6,751 bases of DNA from Nitrospirales bacterium (GTDB taxonomy: Bacteria > Nitrospirota > Nitrospiria > Nitrospirales > UBA2166), in contig JAJDBL010000396.1 of NCBI GenBank assembly GCA_029261375.1, forward strand, positions 1-6,751, written 5' to 3'. The stretch's first letter is position 1; the number at the start of each line of letters is the position of its first letter. The position numbers were made by a program, and so were the translations under genes. The notes below the pieces were generated by a model. It worked only from the letters and a program-made list of their open reading frames with translations, was not told where the DNA came from and searched no databases. Shown here in pieces: positions 5,079 to 6,751 of the stretch.

Positions 5079-5762
5079 ATGCACAGACTCGCGCTCCTCA
5101 CAGTCCTCGTTCTCATCGGTTGTGTACCTCCTATCCAAGAACGCCCTCAGCCACACTTCATTGACCTTACGCACATTGAGGATTCCATTGCCATCGACAT
5201 GCGCTACGCGGGTGAGAATAATTTCGTGGGGGAACGCATCGATGGCTATCGAGCACCGCGCTGTCTTCTCACCGACAATGCGGCGTCTGCCCTTGCACAG
5301 GTGCAACGCGAACTTATGATTGCGGGATTCAGCCTCATCGTTCACGACTGTTATCGTCCACAACGGGCCGTCGACCATTTTGCGCAGTGGGCACTGGACC
5401 TGTCAGACGAACGGACTAAATCGCAGTTCTATCCCAACATTCCCAAATCGCGCCTGTTTGCGTTGGGGTATATTGCCGAACAGTCCAGCCATAGCCGAGG
5501 AAGTACAGTCGATGTGACCATCATCGAGCACCACTCGAATGGCAGATGGGCCCTCATCGACATGGGAACCGACTATGATTTTTTTGATCCTGCCTCTCAC
5601 ACAGAAACCGATCTCATCACGTCAGCACAACAACAGAACCGACTGTTGCTTCATGACGCGATGACGCGCGGTGGGTTTGAGAATTTTCCGAAGGAGTGGT
5701 GGCACTACACGTTTCGTAATGAACCCTACCCACATGACTACTGGGATGTACTCATTCGATAG
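5079..5762 (+). CDS. ddpX: D-alanyl-D-alanine dipeptidase, VanX/DdpX type, lipoprotein
   Basis: This is a zinc dipeptidase of the M15D (VanX/DdpX) family, which splits D-Ala-D-Ala. All hallmark residues are present in the 227-residue chain: IDMRYAGENNFVG near the start, HDCYRPQRA with the substrate-stabilising Arg93, SSHSRGSTVD with zinc ligands His138 and Asp145, and KEWWHYTF with catalytic Glu206 and zinc ligand His209. It is longer than VanX (about 200) because of an N-terminal signal with the lipobox LIGC; Cys15 would be lipidated. No Asp follows the cysteine, so outer-membrane sorting is likely in a typical Gram-negative. No vanH, vanA, vanR/S or ddp transporter genes are nearby, so a role in recycling or turning over peptidoglycan-derived dipeptide in the periplasm fits better than vancomycin resistance. 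The start is fixed by an in-frame TAG at 5067-5069. The ribosome site is weak. Confidence 0.9.
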   Translation: MHRLALLTVLVLIGCVPPIQERPQPHFIDLTHIEDSIAIDMRYAGENNFVGERIDGYRAPRCLLTDNAASALAQVQRELMIAGFSLIVHDCYRPQRAVDHFAQWALDLSDERTKSQFYPNIPKSRLFALGYIAEQSSHSRGSTVDVTIIEHHSNGRWALIDMGTDYDFFDPASHTETDLITSAQQQNRLLLHDAMTRGGFENFPKEWWHYTFRNEPYPHDYWDVLIR

Positions 5763-5973
5763 CGCAATACCAACGTGTCACACTCTCCGCAATGCAAGAC
5801 AAGCGTAACGCCACAAACGCGACGGTGTGCTTCGAGATCACATCGTTACACTGACTTGCATCCTGTTCTTCGCTGTCTCGCCATGTACCTTTTCCTATTT
5901 TCTGGTACCCTAAAAATACTCGTGCGTGACAGATGCCAGCACCTTACCTGTATCGTCACCACTGCTCGAAGTT

Positions 5974-5980
5974 AAGGAGG
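5974..5980 (+). promoter_or_regulatory. Ribosome binding site of the right-edge lipoprotein gene
   Basis: AAGGAGG is followed by GTT and two consecutive ATG codons (5984 and 5987). Spacing is three bases to the first and six to the second, so initiation at 5987 is favoured. The two choices differ by one methionine. Confidence 0.85.
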
Positions 5981-5986
5981 GTTATG

Positions 5987-6751
5987 ATGATCAGAATTGC
6001 GCTCACGATACTCCTTACGTTCTCAGTAGCCGCCATACTGTCTGGGTGCAGCGTGAGTGACGGATCAGGAGCATCGATCATCCCAACAGGAGCGACTCAA
6101 TCTGCGCCATCGGACACCCCGGATCGACTACCGCCTAATACCGCTTCCAGTGACGACACCCCTTCGGATATGCCTAGCGGCGATCCAGCGACAACCGATC
6201 CTGACATTAGCCTCCCGCCGGAGGACGGCGGTGCTGGTGTGATTTCATTGGATGCGGTGACGATTAGCGGAGCAGCGGTGAAAGGGCCAGTACTCGGTGG
6301 CACGGTGACGGCGCTTGGATTCACCGCCGCAGATCCGACCAATTGCCTCGCCACTCAGGGAGATGGGGTGACCACCCCGCTGCAATGTGTGCTGGCTGAA
6401 GGAACGACATCGCTGACTGATGGAACCTATTCCCTGGTGCTTGAGATTCCGTACAACGGACCCATTGAAGTTCAAGTGGTTGGAGGTACATTCCGGGATC
6501 TTGGTACGGGAGTCGATGTTGTCATTCCTACAGGAATGCCGTTGACCGCAATTCTCCCAACACCTCCTTCTGCCGGGCAAATTGCCAACGTGGGCGTCAG
6601 TGCCTTCAGTACCATCGCGGCACACCGCGCGCAGGCTGTGGCAGGCAGTGGCGGAGCGCCGAGTGCCTCCGACGTCAGTTCGGCAAACACTCAGGTTCAA
6701 GCGGCATATGGCATTTCTGATGTGCTTGCCTTGCCCATCGATATCACCAAC
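5987..6751 (+). CDS. Lipoprotein with Pro/Ser/Thr linker and beta-sandwich-like domain (partial)
   Basis: The frame is open for 255 residues and runs off the right edge with no stop. It begins with a lipoprotein signal, ALTILLTFSVAAILSGC, with lipobox LSGC and lipidated Cys21. A disordered linker at about residues 22-85 is rich in Pro, Ser, Thr, Asp and Gly. After it comes VTISGAAVKGPVLGGTVTALGF (from 91), the opening strand pair seen in many carboxypeptidase-regulatory-like or Ig-like surface lipoproteins. Later DGTYSLVLEIPYNGPIEVQVVGG completes the beta pattern. Cys120 and Cys134 may pair. From about 198 the chain turns helical (NVGVSAFSTIAAHRA, then SSANTQVQAAYGISDVLALPID), as in multi-domain envelope lipoproteins of Geobacter- and Nitrospira-like bacteria. 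The role is unknown; surface binding or adhesion is a guess. The next residues beyond the window would settle the total length and any C-terminal domains. Confidence 0.8.
   Translation, partial: MIRIALTILLTFSVAAILSGCSVSDGSGASIIPTGATQSAPSDTPDRLPPNTASSDDTPSDMPSGDPATTDPDISLPPEDGGAGVISLDAVTISGAAVKGPVLGGTVTALGFTAADPTNCLATQGDGVTTPLQCVLAEGTTSLTDGTYSLVLEIPYNGPIEVQVVGGTFRDLGTGVDVVIPTGMPLTAILPTPPSAGQIANVGVSAFSTIAAHRAQAVAGSGGAPSASDVSSANTQVQAAYGISDVLALPIDITN

Noticed and set aside
5775..5975. 66-codon frame between the dipeptidase and the right-edge lipoprotein
   Set aside because: No ribosome site and an implausible product; the 221-base gap more likely holds the promoter of the lipoprotein gene.
6245..6700. 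151-codon minus-strand frame
   Set aside because: It is antisense to the open lipoprotein frame that has a strong ribosome site, lipobox and domain pattern.

Overview
The window looks like part of a Gram-negative bacterial chromosome. Two proteins carry lipobox signal peptides, strong AAGGAGG ribosome sites occur, and the coding is moderately GC-rich. A Nitrospirota (Nitrospira-like) source is my best guess from the flavour of the proteins and of the hisS remnant. That is inference, not a result.

Layout, left to right. (1) 92-610: a compact type II toxin-antitoxin operon, hicB then hicA, with a plausible sigma70-type promoter and small palindromes upstream. (2) 607-1720: a decaying stretch. 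On the minus strand only the first ~62 codons of a histidyl-tRNA synthetase gene (hisS) survive, cut off just beside the 3' end of hicA. Next comes a small single-span membrane protein of unknown function (994-1356). After it lies a broken gene (1389-1720) that starts like an SPFH/slipin protein and carries one frameshift and two in-frame stops. (3) 1825-3009: three small unrecognised plus-strand genes: a two-helix membrane protein, a membrane-anchored TPR protein and a soluble acidic protein. (4) 3010-3252: a convergent intergenic region with two strong hairpins. (5) 3253-4602, minus strand: a secreted protein made of a signal peptide, a CHRD domain, a collagen-like Gly-Pro tract, a ladder of C-x6-C motifs and a five-fold 30-bp repeat encoding [10 protein letters not shown]. 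(6) 4603-5078: a 476-bp non-coding spacer with an AT-rich patch. (7) 5079-5762: a lipoprotein form of VanX/DdpX D-alanyl-D-alanine dipeptidase. (8) 5987 to the right edge: the start of a second lipoprotein with a long Pro/Ser/Thr/Asp linker and a beta-sandwich-like domain; it runs off the window.

The genes do not form one pathway. The left half reads as an accessory or degraded segment (toxin-antitoxin pair, gene remnants, small orphan membrane proteins). The right half is a set of separately expressed envelope or secreted proteins. The most unusual object is the multi-repeat CHRD/collagen-like secreted protein. The least obvious is the SPFH-like pseudogene at 1389-1720. I found no transposase, integrase, CRISPR array, tRNA or rRNA.
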